This document shows positions 25,380 to 33,151 of a stretch of 64,000 bases of DNA, piece after piece; position 1 is the stretch's first letter; each line of letters begins with the position of its first letter. The stretch covers positions 62,001 through 126,000 of the forward strand of contig NZ_CP042437.1 of assembly GCF_007971525.1 (NCBI RefSeq), read 5' to 3'. The DNA comes from Mucilaginibacter ginsenosidivorax (GTDB lineage: Bacteria > Bacteroidota > Bacteroidia > Sphingobacteriales > Sphingobacteriaceae). Made by a program: the position numbers and the translations under genes. Below the pieces are notes generated by a model that was given only the letters and a program-made list of their open reading frames with translations, did no database searches and had not been told where the DNA came from.

Positions 25380-26718
25380 CCGTTACGAATGGCGGCTGTT
25401 GCTGCGTGTTTTTTTATTATTCCTGGCGCTCACTGCCGCCGCTTATGTAACGGTTAAAGGCCAGCCGCTATACCTGGTGATATTTATCCCCCTGGTAATT
25501 TACGCCGTGATAGAGATGATACGTTTTCAGAAAAAGGCGCAGGACGAGGTAAACCAGTTTGTTGAATCCATTCACTACCGCGATTTCTCGCGCCATTTTG
25601 ATGTACGCAAAGCACCAAACGAATTAAAACCGCTGCGTAAAGGCTTCAATGATATTAACACCACATTTAAATTAATAAGCCGCGAACGCGAAACCCAATA
25701 CCACTACCTGCAAAAGATACTGGAACTGGTAGATACTGGCATCCTATCGTATGAGGAAGATACCGGCAACATCAGCTGGATTAATGAAGCCTTTAAAAAA
25801 CTGCTCAGCATCCCTTATCTTAAAACCATCCAGTCGCTTGAAAAAAGAGAGCCTGCGCTTTATGATGAACTGGTTAAACTAAAACCCGGCGAAAGCAATA
25901 TCATCAGCATTACCCGCAACCAGCAGATGGTAAAAATTTTAATAACATCAAGCATGATGCGCAGCGATGATAAGCTGTACAAGCTGCTGGCATTTCAAAA
26001 CGTGAGCGAGGCGCTGGATGAAACGGAATCGAAAGCATGGTCGAAATTGCTGAACGTGATGACGCACGAGATCATGAACTCGGTTGCGCCCATTTCGTCA
26101 TTGGCCGATACTTTGAAAAATCGCCTGCAAAGCCCCGAAATTACCGACACCATGGAAGCCTCGGAACTGGAAGACCTGGAGCTGGGCATAGATACCATTA
26201 AACGCCGTAGCGATGGCTTGCTGAAGTTTACCGAAAGTTACCGCAGCCTGAACAAGATAACCAAGCTGGAACGCGACAGGATACTGGTGCGCAACCTCTT
26301 CGAGAACCTGAACAGCCTGATGAAGCCAACGCTATCTAAAAAGAACATCGAACTGGAAATTATCCTGCGCGACCCTGCCCTGGCTATTGAGGCCGATATA
26401 AACCTGATAGAGCAGGTAATGATTAACCTGCTGGTGAATGCCATTGAAGCCGTTAAAGACCGCGATGAGCCCCGCATCACCCTATCTGCCGAGGCCCAAA
26501 ACAACAATAAAACCCTGGTTAAAATAACCGATAACGGTATGGGTATGCCGCACGAACTGCTGGATAAAATTTTTATCCCCTTCTTTAGCACCAAAAAAAC
26601 CGGCAGCGGTATTGGTTTAAGCCTATGTAAACAAATTATGCTGCTGCACAAAGGCAACATCCAGGTATTATCAACCGAGGGCAAAGGATCATCGTTTATA
26701 CTGCAGTTTGTGCCGTAA
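25369..26718 (+). CDS. Sensor histidine kinase partner of the NtrC-type regulator
   Basis: 449 residues. Two N-terminal helices (about 9-27 and 34-51) with almost no periplasmic loop suggest sensing within the membrane. A HAMP-like linker and PAS-like region (about 110-215) lead to the phospho-acceptor His233 in NVMTHEIMNSVAP. The HATPase domain has the N-box NLLVNAIEAV, DNGMGM and GSGIGLSLCKQI. The start ATG lies within the last codons of the regulator gene (11-bp overlap). A short-looped kinase beside a MacB-type export block suggests envelope-stress sensing, as for other intramembrane-sensing kinases; this is inference. Confidence 0.93.
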   Translation: MIFNRYEWRLLLRVFLLFLALTAAAYVTVKGQPLYLVIFIPLVIYAVIEMIRFQKKAQDEVNQFVESIHYRDFSRHFDVRKAPNELKPLRKGFNDINTTFKLISRERETQYHYLQKILELVDTGILSYEEDTGNISWINEAFKKLLSIPYLKTIQSLEKREPALYDELVKLKPGESNIISITRNQQMVKILITSSMMRSDDKLYKLLAFQNVSEALDETESKAWSKLLNVMTHEIMNSVAPISSLADTLKNRLQSPEITDTMEASELEDLELGIDTIKRRSDGLLKFTESYRSLNKITKLERDRILVRNLFENLNSLMKPTLSKKNIELEIILRDPALAIEADINLIEQVMINLLVNAIEAVKDRDEPRITLSAEAQNNNKTLVKITDNGMGMPHELLDKIFIPFFSTKKTGSGIGLSLCKQIMLLHKGNIQVLSTEGKGSSFILQFVP

Positions 26719-26749
26719 GCCCCCTAACCCCCTGAAGGGGGAACTTTTT
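26719..26749 (+). repeat. Half copy of the C-rich REP-like element, terminator-like
   Basis: Immediately after the kinase stop codon (TAA, 26716-26718) the sequence GCCCCCTAACCCCCTGAAGG leads to GGGAACTTTTT. The stem CCCCC/GGGGG with a TGAA loop and T-run would serve as an intrinsic terminator for the two-component operon. It corresponds to one half of the element at 49438-49541. Confidence 0.7.
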
Positions 26750-26767
26750 GATTAGCAGGATAGAGAT

Positions 26768-27068
26768 TGTCATCCTGGTACGAAGAATCCATTCGTCGCC
26801 AATGCATAACCGCTGGGAAAGTTCGCGGGTAGATGCTTCGTGCCTACCCATGACATGTTTCATTTTCTGTCATCCTGAGCGATAGCGAAGGATCTATTCT
26901 ACGCCATGCATAACCGCCAAAAAAGTTCGCGAATAGATCCTTCGTTCCTCAGGATGACAGTCGTTTATTTTTGATTGTCATTCTCCCTTCAGAATTTCGC
27001 GAAATTTTACCACTCAGCATGACAGGAAACAAATGCTTTTTCCCGATGCCTGTGTCCTCACAGGCATC
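26768..27068. repeat. Cluster of palindromic elements (TGTCATCCTGAG type and others)
   Basis: Four elements fill most of a 586-bp gene-free stretch. At 26768-26855 and 26868-26959 are two copies of an element with TGTCATCCTG and reverse-complementary ends, sharing the centre ATGCATAACCGC; in the second, arms of about 30 bp (26868-26899 and 26931-26959) pair nearly perfectly. At 26976-27024 is a shorter TGTCATTCT...AGCATGACA element around a TTTCGCGAAA core. At 27045-27068 is a perfect 10-bp stem (GATGCCTGTG) with a TCCT loop. No gene is supported here. Confidence 0.8.
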
Positions 27069-27242
27069 TTCCCGGCATGTCGTCGGTTATCGGTTTAGCA
27101 GTCAGGGATTGTAGATCAATATAGGTATTTATTACCATTTAAAGCCCGAAGTCATTTGCTAAACCATTTTAGCTTGAATTTTATTTTTATTGTTTGTTCG
27201 GCCCTCCCAGAACATAAAAAGAATTGAACCTGATTACGATGG

Positions 27243-27275
27243 AAACTTACGAAGTTTTAAAAACTTCGTAAGTTT
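27243..27275. repeat. 15-bp perfect inverted repeat with 3-nt loop
   Basis: AAACTTACGAAGTTT, then TAA, then its exact reverse complement, 30 bp upstream of the FMN reductase start. There is no T-run after it. The same kind of AACTTACGAAGTT palindrome is, to my knowledge, dispersed in other Bacteroidota genomes, so it is more likely a repeat element than a gene-specific operator. Confidence 0.85.
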
Positions 27276-27304
27276 GGTTAGGCTCGAACAAATAACTTTT
27301 TACC

Positions 27305-27832
27305 ATGAAACATATCCTGGCCATTCCCGGCAGCCTCAGGGCTGGTTCAACAAACCACAATATCCTGAAATACTTAGGTGCCCTGGTATCTGCTGATGTT
27401 GATTACAGTATTTACAGCGATCTGGCCCTCATCCCTCCTTTTGACCCTGGCAATGATGATGATTACCCGCCCGAACCGGTTTTTGAATTAAGGGAGCTAT
27501 TAAAACAGGTGGATGGTGTTATCATCTGCACACCCGAATACGCTTTCGGCGTACCCGGCCAGCTAAAAAACATGCTGGACTGGATGGTATCAAGCGCTTC
27601 GTTTTCAGATAAACCGGTGGCTCTAATCACCGCATCCTTAGGTGGCGAGGCTGCACATGCCGCCATGCTATTGATCCTTGGCGCACTAAACGCGCAGGTT
27701 GCCGATGGCGCAAAGCTGAATATATCTTTTATAAGGTCGAAGATGGATGGGGAGGGCAACGTTACTGATGTCGCAACTATTGAATTGTTAAAAAATGTTT
27801 TGAACGCTTTCTTATCTGTTATTCAGCAGTGA
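27305..27832 (+). CDS. NADPH-dependent FMN reductase family protein
   Basis: 175 residues, one flavodoxin-like domain, no signal peptide. The N-terminal phosphate-binding loop PGSLRAGSTN (6-15) and the flavin-contact motif TPEYAFGVPGQLKNMLDW are diagnostic for the NADPH-dependent FMN reductase family (quinone, azo or chromate reductases). Expected role: cytosolic two-electron reduction of FMN or quinones, often as an oxidative-stress defence; the true substrate cannot be read from sequence. It appears monocistronic, and its last 14 bp overlap the end of a convergent small lipoprotein gene. Confidence 0.9.
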   Translation: MKHILAIPGSLRAGSTNHNILKYLGALVSADVDYSIYSDLALIPPFDPGNDDDYPPEPVFELRELLKQVDGVIICTPEYAFGVPGQLKNMLDWMVSSASFSDKPVALITASLGGEAAHAAMLLILGALNAQVADGAKLNISFIRSKMDGEGNVTDVATIELLKNVLNAFLSVIQQ

Positions 27833-27968
27833 TGTTTTTTTCTTGAGTAACAAAATGCGCCTTAACCGTTTTGGCAAAATTAGTTTTGTCTTTCACTTTG
27901 TTTTTGCAACCAATTATCGACAATACAAAAAGGAATAGAACGGGACTTGCGGGAAATATTTTATTCAT
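27819..27968 (-). CDS. Small putative lipoprotein (49 residues)
   Basis: A short frame with ATG at 27968 encodes 49 residues: a Lys-bearing N terminus, a hydrophobic stretch and the lipobox-like sequence LSIIGC (Cys21), then a Lys-rich, hydrophilic tail. The last 14 bp overlap the 3' end of the FMN reductase gene on the other strand. Signal peptide and lipobox are better than chance, but nothing shows that it is translated. I do not recognise a family. Confidence 0.5.
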   Translation of the reverse strand: MNKIFPASPVLFLFVLSIIGCKNKVKDKTNFAKTVKAHFVTQEKNITAE

Positions 27969-28163
27969 GTTAAGGTTACCTCAGGTGTCGTAAAAATAAT
28001 AAAATATTAATTTTTACAACTGTTTTTAGCCGACAAAAACCATGTTTGGAAAAAGCGATAAAAAATTGCAAAAAAGTTTAAAAAAGTACCCGAAAAATGT
28101 CAAAAAATAGCTAAAAAGTCTCATAAAATATACCATTTGAAAACGAGGTCAAAATTATTAGTC

Positions 28164-28205
28164 TGCCAATTTGACAACTTCGCCTGCTTTGGAACATGCA
28201 TTGAT
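28164..28205 (+). promoter_or_regulatory. Sigma54-like promoter with upstream dyad, htpG
   Basis: TGCCAATTTGACA at 28164-28176 is a dyad of the form TGNCA-N3-TGNCA. Fourteen bp downstream, TGGAAC-N5-TTGAT (28190-28205) has the spacing of a sigma54 core (consensus TGGCAC-N5-TTGCW), matching the GG but not the GC dinucleotide. Predicted start of transcription is near 28215, leaving a leader of about 35 nt before the ATG at 28251. Confidence 0.45.
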
Positions 28206-28250
28206 GGTTGCAGGTAGAAATTAATATTAATCCATTTATATATCAATATT

Positions 28251-30134
28251 ATGCAAGAAAAAGGCAGCATTTCAATCCACACCGAAAACATTTTTCCGAT
28301 AATTAAGAAATTTCTTTACTCTGATAATGAGATATTTTTGCGCGAGCTGGTATCTAACGCTGTAGATGCTACCCAAAAAATAAAACGCCTGGCTTCTTTA
28401 GGCCAATATAGCGGCGAACTTGGCGATCTGCGCGTTGAAGTTGCATTTGACGAGGTTAAGAAAACCATCACCATATCCGACAATGGTTTGGGTATGACCG
28501 CCGAAGAAATAAAAAAATACATCAACCAGATAGCATTTTCGGGCGCTACTGAGTTCATGGAAAAATTCAAGGAAGCTAAGGATGCCAACGAGATCATCGG
28601 CCGCTTTGGTTTAGGCTTTTACTCCGCTTTCATGGTGGCCGACAAAGTTGAAATACAAACACTTAGCTACCAGGAAGGCGCCGAACCAGCTTACTGGGTT
28701 TGTGATGGCAGCACCGAATTTGAAATTGGCGAAGGCGTTTTGGCCGAGCGCGGTACCGAGATTACCTTGTACATCAACAGCGAATCGGAAGAGTTTTTGA
28801 GCAAATACAAATTGCAGGAAATCCTTGACAAATACTGTAAATTTTTACCTGTGCCTATTAAATTTGGCACCAAAACCGAATCTGTTGAGGATGGTGTTGA
28901 CGAAGAAGGAAAACCTAAATACATTGATGTTCAGGAAGATAATATCATTAACGATACTAACCCTATCTGGACAAAAGCGCCATCTGAATTAAAAGACCAG
29001 GATTATCTTGACTTTTACAAACAGCTTTACCCTTTCAGCGAAGACCCGTTATTCTGGATCCACCTGAATGTTGATTATCCTTTCAACCTTACCGGTGTGT
29101 TGTATTTCCCTAAGCTGAAAAACGATTTTGAGATCTCGAAAAACAAGATCAAGTTATTTAGCCGCCAGGTATTTATTACCGACGAAGTGAAGGATATAGT
29201 GCCTGAGTTTTTGATGCTGTTACATGGTGTAATTGATTCGCCGGATATTCCTTTGAACGTTTCGCGCAGTTTTTTACAGGCCGATAGCAATGTAAAAAAA
29301 ATAAACAGCTACATCACCAAAAAAGTAGCTGATAAATTGTCAGAACTGTTTAAAGCCGACCGTAAAGCTTACGAAGAAAAATGGACCGACATTGGCCTGT
29401 TTGTAAAATACGGTATGGTAAGCGAAGATAAGTTTTATGATAAAGCCAAAGATTTTGTTTTGGTAAGTAACACCAAAAAAGAAAACTTTACCTTACCGGA
29501 ATACAAAGAAAAAGTTGAAGCCATCCAAACCGATAAAGACGGTCAGCTGGTTTACATTTACACCAACGATCCGGCCAAACAAGATTCGTTTATCCAATCG
29601 GCCAACAAAAAAGGTTATGATGTATTGGTGATGAACTCGCCTATTGACAACCACTTCATTAGCCAGCTGGAGCAAAAACTGGAGAAAACTTCGTTGAAAC
29701 GCGTTGATGCTGATGTGGCCGATAAGCTTATTAAAAAAGACGAAGCGCCTGAATCGGTTTTAACGGATGAGCAATCAACCAAGGTTAAAGATATCTTCAA
29801 CAAAGCAATTAACAAACCGGCATACAGTGTTCAATTAGAGAGCCTTAATCCGGATGAGTTACCGGTAACCGTAACCATGGATGAGTTTATGCGCCGTATG
29901 AAAGACATGGCGGCCATGGGTGGCGGCATGGGCTTTTATGGCAATATGCCCGATAATTACAAAGTAATTGTTAATGGCAACCACAAATTGATAACCCGCA
30001 TTTTACAGGAAGAGAACGAAGAAGTACAAGCGCAGTTATCAAAACAGGCATTTGACCTGGCCCTGCTTTCGCAAGGTTTATTAACCGGTGCCGAACTTAC
30101 CGAATTTGTAAATCGCAGCGTTAATTTGATTTAA
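28251..30134 (+). CDS. htpG: Molecular chaperone HtpG (Hsp90)
   Basis: 627 residues, the usual length of bacterial Hsp90. The N-terminal GHKL ATPase domain shows NAVDA, DNGLGM and GRFGLGFYSAFMVADKV. The middle domain has the catalytic-loop sequence NVSRSFLQAD, and the C-terminal dimerisation domain follows, with the MAAMGGGMG run near residue 550. It is a cytosolic ATP-dependent chaperone for late folding of client proteins under heat and other stress. It stands alone, with a stress-type promoter candidate upstream and a strong intrinsic terminator directly downstream. Confidence 0.97.
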   Translation: MQEKGSISIHTENIFPIIKKFLYSDNEIFLRELVSNAVDATQKIKRLASLGQYSGELGDLRVEVAFDEVKKTITISDNGLGMTAEEIKKYINQIAFSGATEFMEKFKEAKDANEIIGRFGLGFYSAFMVADKVEIQTLSYQEGAEPAYWVCDGSTEFEIGEGVLAERGTEITLYINSESEEFLSKYKLQEILDKYCKFLPVPIKFGTKTESVEDGVDEEGKPKYIDVQEDNIINDTNPIWTKAPSELKDQDYLDFYKQLYPFSEDPLFWIHLNVDYPFNLTGVLYFPKLKNDFEISKNKIKLFSRQVFITDEVKDIVPEFLMLLHGVIDSPDIPLNVSRSFLQADSNVKKINSYITKKVADKLSELFKADRKAYEEKWTDIGLFVKYGMVSEDKFYDKAKDFVLVSNTKKENFTLPEYKEKVEAIQTDKDGQLVYIYTNDPAKQDSFIQSANKKGYDVLVMNSPIDNHFISQLEQKLEKTSLKRVDADVADKLIKKDEAPESVLTDEQSTKVKDIFNKAINKPAYSVQLESLNPDELPVTVTMDEFMRRMKDMAAMGGGMGFYGNMPDNYKVIVNGNHKLITRILQEENEEVQAQLSKQAFDLALLSQGLLTGAELTEFVNRSVNLI

Positions 30135-30153
30135 CGATTATTGCTGATATAAC

Positions 30154-30187
30154 AAAAGCCACCTGCAAAAACGGGTGGCTTTTTTAT
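30154..30187 (+). terminator. Intrinsic terminator after htpG
   Basis: AAAAGCCACC and GGTGGCTTTT pair perfectly (10 bp) across a 10-nt loop and run into TTTTTATTT. It starts 20 bp after the htpG stop codon. Confidence 0.9.
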
Positions 30188-30199
30188 TTAAATATATGT

Positions 30200-30207
30200 T
30201 AAATTTG
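30200..30207 (+). promoter_or_regulatory. Candidate -7 element of a Bacteroidota vegetative promoter
   Basis: TAAATTTG fits the Bacteroidota -7 consensus TANNTTTG and lies 53 bp upstream of the DUF4251 gene start, just after the htpG terminator. A clear -33 TTG is not visible at the expected distance, so this is tentative. Confidence 0.35.
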
Positions 30208-30260
30208 TTATGGAATAAACCATAAACCGGCATCCTTGTCTAAACTTTAAATCATTTATT

Positions 30261-30785
30261 ATGAAATTATTGAATAGAATATCTGTAGTTGCTGCCTTTA
30301 TTTTTATCGGCATAAATATGGCAGGCGCACAGACCCGCCAGGAAAAAAAAGCAGCCCGTGTTGCTGAAGTAAAACAACTTATCGAAAGTCAAAACTTTGT
30401 TTTTGATGCCAATTATGTGAATCCTTCAAGAGGCGCCGGCAGGGCCTTAACGTCGTCCGATTACGATTTAACGATAACAAAAGATACGATTATTGCCTAC
30501 CTTCCCTATTTTGGCCGCGCTTATGTAGCACCTTCATATGGCTCAACTGAGGGCGGTATTAAATTCACCAATACCCACTTCACTTATGCATTAAAGGCCG
30601 GCAAAAAAGACGGCTGGAACATCACCATCAAGCCCACCAACAAAAACATAGGCGATTCGCGCGATGTACAATCGCTGTATCTAACTGTTAGTTCGGATGG
30701 TTATGCGTCTCTCCAGGTAATCAGCACCAACCGCGATGCCATATCGTTTAACGGTACTATCCAGCAAAGGCCGGTAAAAAAGTGA
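30261..30785 (+). CDS. DUF4251 domain-containing secreted protein
   Basis: 174 residues. Signal peptide 1-23 (hydrophobic core, cleavage after MAGAQ), then a Lys/Arg-rich linker (TRQEKKAARVAEVKQLIES) and a single beta-rich domain with the blocks FVFDANYVNPSRG, YDLTITKDTIIAYLPYFGRAY and NAISFNG-like DAISFNGTI. These are the hallmarks of the DUF4251 family, which is common in Bacteroidota and has no known function; the protein is probably periplasmic. Its stop codon is followed at once by a heptamer hairpin shared with the convergent eutC gene. Confidence 0.85.
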   Translation: MKLLNRISVVAAFIFIGINMAGAQTRQEKKAARVAEVKQLIESQNFVFDANYVNPSRGAGRALTSSDYDLTITKDTIIAYLPYFGRAYVAPSYGSTEGGIKFTNTHFTYALKAGKKDGWNITIKPTNKNIGDSRDVQSLYLTVSSDGYASLQVISTNRDAISFNGTIQQRPVKK

Positions 30786-30854
30786 TAAGTCTTGAGTACT
30801 AAGTCGCAAGTTCGTCTGTGGGCTTACGACTTCAGACATGCAACTTACGACTCA
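30786..30854. repeat. Heptamer hairpin between convergent genes
   Basis: Heptamers AAGTCTT, GAGTACT, AAGTCGC, AAGTTCG (30787-30814) start 2 bp after the DUF4251 stop codon. The opposing arm ACTTCAG, ACATGCA, ACTTACG, ACTCA (30829-30854) is largely their reverse complement. The eutC stop codon (30845-30847) and its last three codons lie inside this right arm. Confidence 0.75.
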
Positions 30855-31600
30855 ATCAATCCGGCATTATCCTTCAATTCTACACCGGATAGTTTTCGTT
30901 TAAATGCCTCGCTGATAAGGTAAAATATCTTTTTGGCCGCTTTTTTATAGGTAAGGCCCTTGGGGCGGATGTTTGAAACGCAATTTCGGGATTCGTCTGT
31001 TAACCCGGGTTTAGGGGCGTAAGTGAGGTACGCTCCTACGCTATCTGCCGAGCTCAATCCAGGCCTTTCGCCAATAAGCACAAGAGATAGTTGCGCTTTA
31101 AGGTTATAGCCAATATCATCGCCTATAGCTACCCGGCCTTGCTCAACCAGGCTTATTGGCGCAAACTTAAAACCAGCAGCCAGTAACAACGGGATAAGTT
31201 CTTTTAGCAGGCCAAATGTGTTTTCATTTACGGCCGTCGCCGAAAGTCCGTCGGCTATAATGATGGCGATATCGGTTTGAATAAAATAATCTTCCAGTTG
31301 GCTTAACGAAGCTTCATTCAGTTTACGGCCAAAATCCGGGCGTTGCAGATACTGCCGGCGATGGGTTACCCGGCTGTGCAGCTGCAGTACTGGCAAACTA
31401 AACTGTTTAAATACATCGGTTAAGTAATTGATATTCAATTCCGAATAAACCGCGTCGCGCGCGTGGGCATGGGCCAGTTTAAAATCAAGAGATTGTTTCA
31501 GCGGGATACTTGTACCCACACGGCCAATAGCTATGCGGGCAGTAGTAAACTCCTGCAATGCCTTTAAGGGTTCTATTTCGTGGGGGATATTTCTTTTCAT
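30845..31600 (-). CDS. eutC: Ethanolamine ammonia-lyase, small subunit
   Basis: 251 residues, matching the EutC family in length. Characteristic blocks are RIAIGRVGTSIPL near the N terminus, LDFKLAHAHARDAVYSE, the central TDIAIIIADGLSATAVNENTF and the C-terminal GERPGLSSADSVGAYLTYAPKPG with NCVSNIRPKGL. EutB and EutC together form the adenosylcobalamin-dependent enzyme that converts ethanolamine to acetaldehyde and ammonia. It lies 114 bp downstream of eutB on the same strand. The last residues (IES) and stop codon fall in a repeat arm, so the C-terminal tail may have been changed by the repeat. Confidence 0.95.
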   Translation of the reverse strand: MKRNIPHEIEPLKALQEFTTARIAIGRVGTSIPLKQSLDFKLAHAHARDAVYSELNINYLTDVFKQFSLPVLQLHSRVTHRRQYLQRPDFGRKLNEASLSQLEDYFIQTDIAIIIADGLSATAVNENTFGLLKELIPLLLAAGFKFAPISLVEQGRVAIGDDIGYNLKAQLSLVLIGERPGLSSADSVGAYLTYAPKPGLTDESRNCVSNIRPKGLTYKKAAKKIFYLISEAFKRKLSGVELKDNAGLIES

Positions 31601-31714
31601 GTCTCTATATCAAAGTAAAAGCCTGTTTTTTAAACTGTCCTTTACCCCATATTCTTTACACCTGCCTTTCTTACCTTTCGCCTTTTCCCTTTCACCTGCT
31701 CCCACCAACTCCTC

Positions 31715-33091
31715 CTAAACCATCGCTCCTAACAACCCGTGCCCGGAGTCGATTGGTATCATATTACCTTTGGTGTCGATAATTCCTTGTTTTATTAACC
31801 ATTGTTCAAATTCGGGCGCTGGTTTTAAGCCAAGTACTTTGCGCAGGTATAGGGCATCATGGAATGAGGTGGATTGGTAGTTAAGCATAATATCATCAGC
31901 ACCCGGAATACCCATTACAAAGTTACAACCCGCCACGCCCAGCAGGGTTAACAGGTTATCCATATCATCCTGGTCAGCCTCGGCGTGGTTGGTATAGCAA
32001 ACATCGCAGCCCATGGGCAAACCAAGCAGCTTACCGCAAAAATGGTCTTCCAATGCCGCCCGGATGATCTGCTTGCCATCATATAAATATTCAGGCCCGA
32101 TGAAACCAACTACTGTATTCACTAACAGCGGTTTAAATTTACGGGCTACTGCATATGCCCTTACCTCGCAGGTCTGCTGATCAACGCCAAAGTTGGCATT
32201 GGCAGATAGTGCACTCCCCTGTCCGGTTTCAAAGTACATGACATTATTGCCCACCGTGCCGCGGTTAAGTGATAGCGTTGCCTGGTAGGCTTCTTCAATT
32301 AAATTGAGGCTGATACCGAAACTTGTATTGGCTTTTTCGGTACCTGCAATTGATTGAAAGCAAAGATCCACTGGTGCACCTTCGTTAATCAGTTGTAAAG
32401 TGGTAGTAATATGGCTTAATACACAGGTTTGCGTGGGGATATTAAACTGCTGCCTAACATTGTCCATAAGCCTTAATAAACTACTTACCGCGGCGGGGCT
32501 ATCAGTAGCGGGATTTATACCGATGGTGGCGTCGCCACTGCCATGTAAGAGTCCATCGATAATGCTCGCGGCCACCCCTCTCGGATCGTCTGTTGGATGG
32601 TTTGGCTGTAAACGGGTGCTAAAATGCCCGCTTAACCCAATTGTATTACGAAACCTGGTTACCACCCTGCATTTTTTTGCTATCGCAATTAAATCCTGGT
32701 TGCGCATTAGTTTAGATACTGCTGCAACCATTTCGGGCGTCAGTCCATCGGCAATATCCGTTAGGGTTTGGGTGCCTGTTTCATCACTTAACAACCAATC
32801 GCGTAATTCGCCAACAGTTAAATGGCTTATTTGGCTGAATGATTTAACATCATGACTATCAATAATTAAACGGGTTACTTCATCCTCTTCATAAGGCACA
32901 ACAACCTCATTTAAAAATGTTTTGAGCGGCACATCGGCCAGGGTTATTTGCGCGGCAACCCGTTCCTCATAGCTACCGGCGCATACGCCGGCCAACTCAT
33001 CGCCCGAGCGGTAGGGCGATGCCTTGCCCAACAAAGTTTTCAAATCCTGAAACTTGTAAACCTTATGTCGTATGGTGTGGCGGTATGGCAT
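31715..33091 (-). CDS. eutB: Ethanolamine ammonia-lyase, large subunit
   Basis: 458 residues, full length for EutB. Recognisable blocks run along the family: YRSGDELAGVCAGSYEERVAAQ (as separate segments), TFSxRLQPN-like HFSTRLQPN, GDATIGINPATD, CVLSHITTTLQLI, YFETGQGSALSANANFG, GFIGPEYLYDGKQIIRA, and MGCDVCYTNHAEADQ. It forms the barrel that holds substrate and adenosylcobalamin. It follows the permease gene by 60 bp, a gap occupied by an octamer arm ending 3 bp from the eutB ATG. No cobalamin riboswitch was recognised. Confidence 0.97.
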   Translation of the reverse strand: MPYRHTIRHKVYKFQDLKTLLGKASPYRSGDELAGVCAGSYEERVAAQITLADVPLKTFLNEVVVPYEEDEVTRLIIDSHDVKSFSQISHLTVGELRDWLLSDETGTQTLTDIADGLTPEMVAAVSKLMRNQDLIAIAKKCRVVTRFRNTIGLSGHFSTRLQPNHPTDDPRGVAASIIDGLLHGSGDATIGINPATDSPAAVSSLLRLMDNVRQQFNIPTQTCVLSHITTTLQLINEGAPVDLCFQSIAGTEKANTSFGISLNLIEEAYQATLSLNRGTVGNNVMYFETGQGSALSANANFGVDQQTCEVRAYAVARKFKPLLVNTVVGFIGPEYLYDGKQIIRAALEDHFCGKLLGLPMGCDVCYTNHAEADQDDMDNLLTLLGVAGCNFVMGIPGADDIMLNYQSTSFHDALYLRKVLGLKPAPEFEQWLIKQGIIDTKGNMIPIDSGHGLLGAMV

Positions 33092-33151
33092 TTTTGTTCA
33101 TTAGTTCACTGGTTCATTAGTTCATTGGTGCTTACGGGTATCTTTGTTCAT
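33092..33151. repeat. Single octamer arm upstream of eutB
   Basis: GTTCATTA/GTTCACTG/GTTCATTA/GTTCATTG occupy 33096-33127 directly upstream of the eutB start; no full opposite arm is present. In the sense of eutB the leader reads as repeated AATGAAC units, as for the permease genes. Confidence 0.75.

Noticed and set aside
27190..27396. Small open frame upstream of the FMN reductase
   Set aside because: It overlaps the 33-bp palindrome and the real FMN reductase start in another frame and has no protein-like features.
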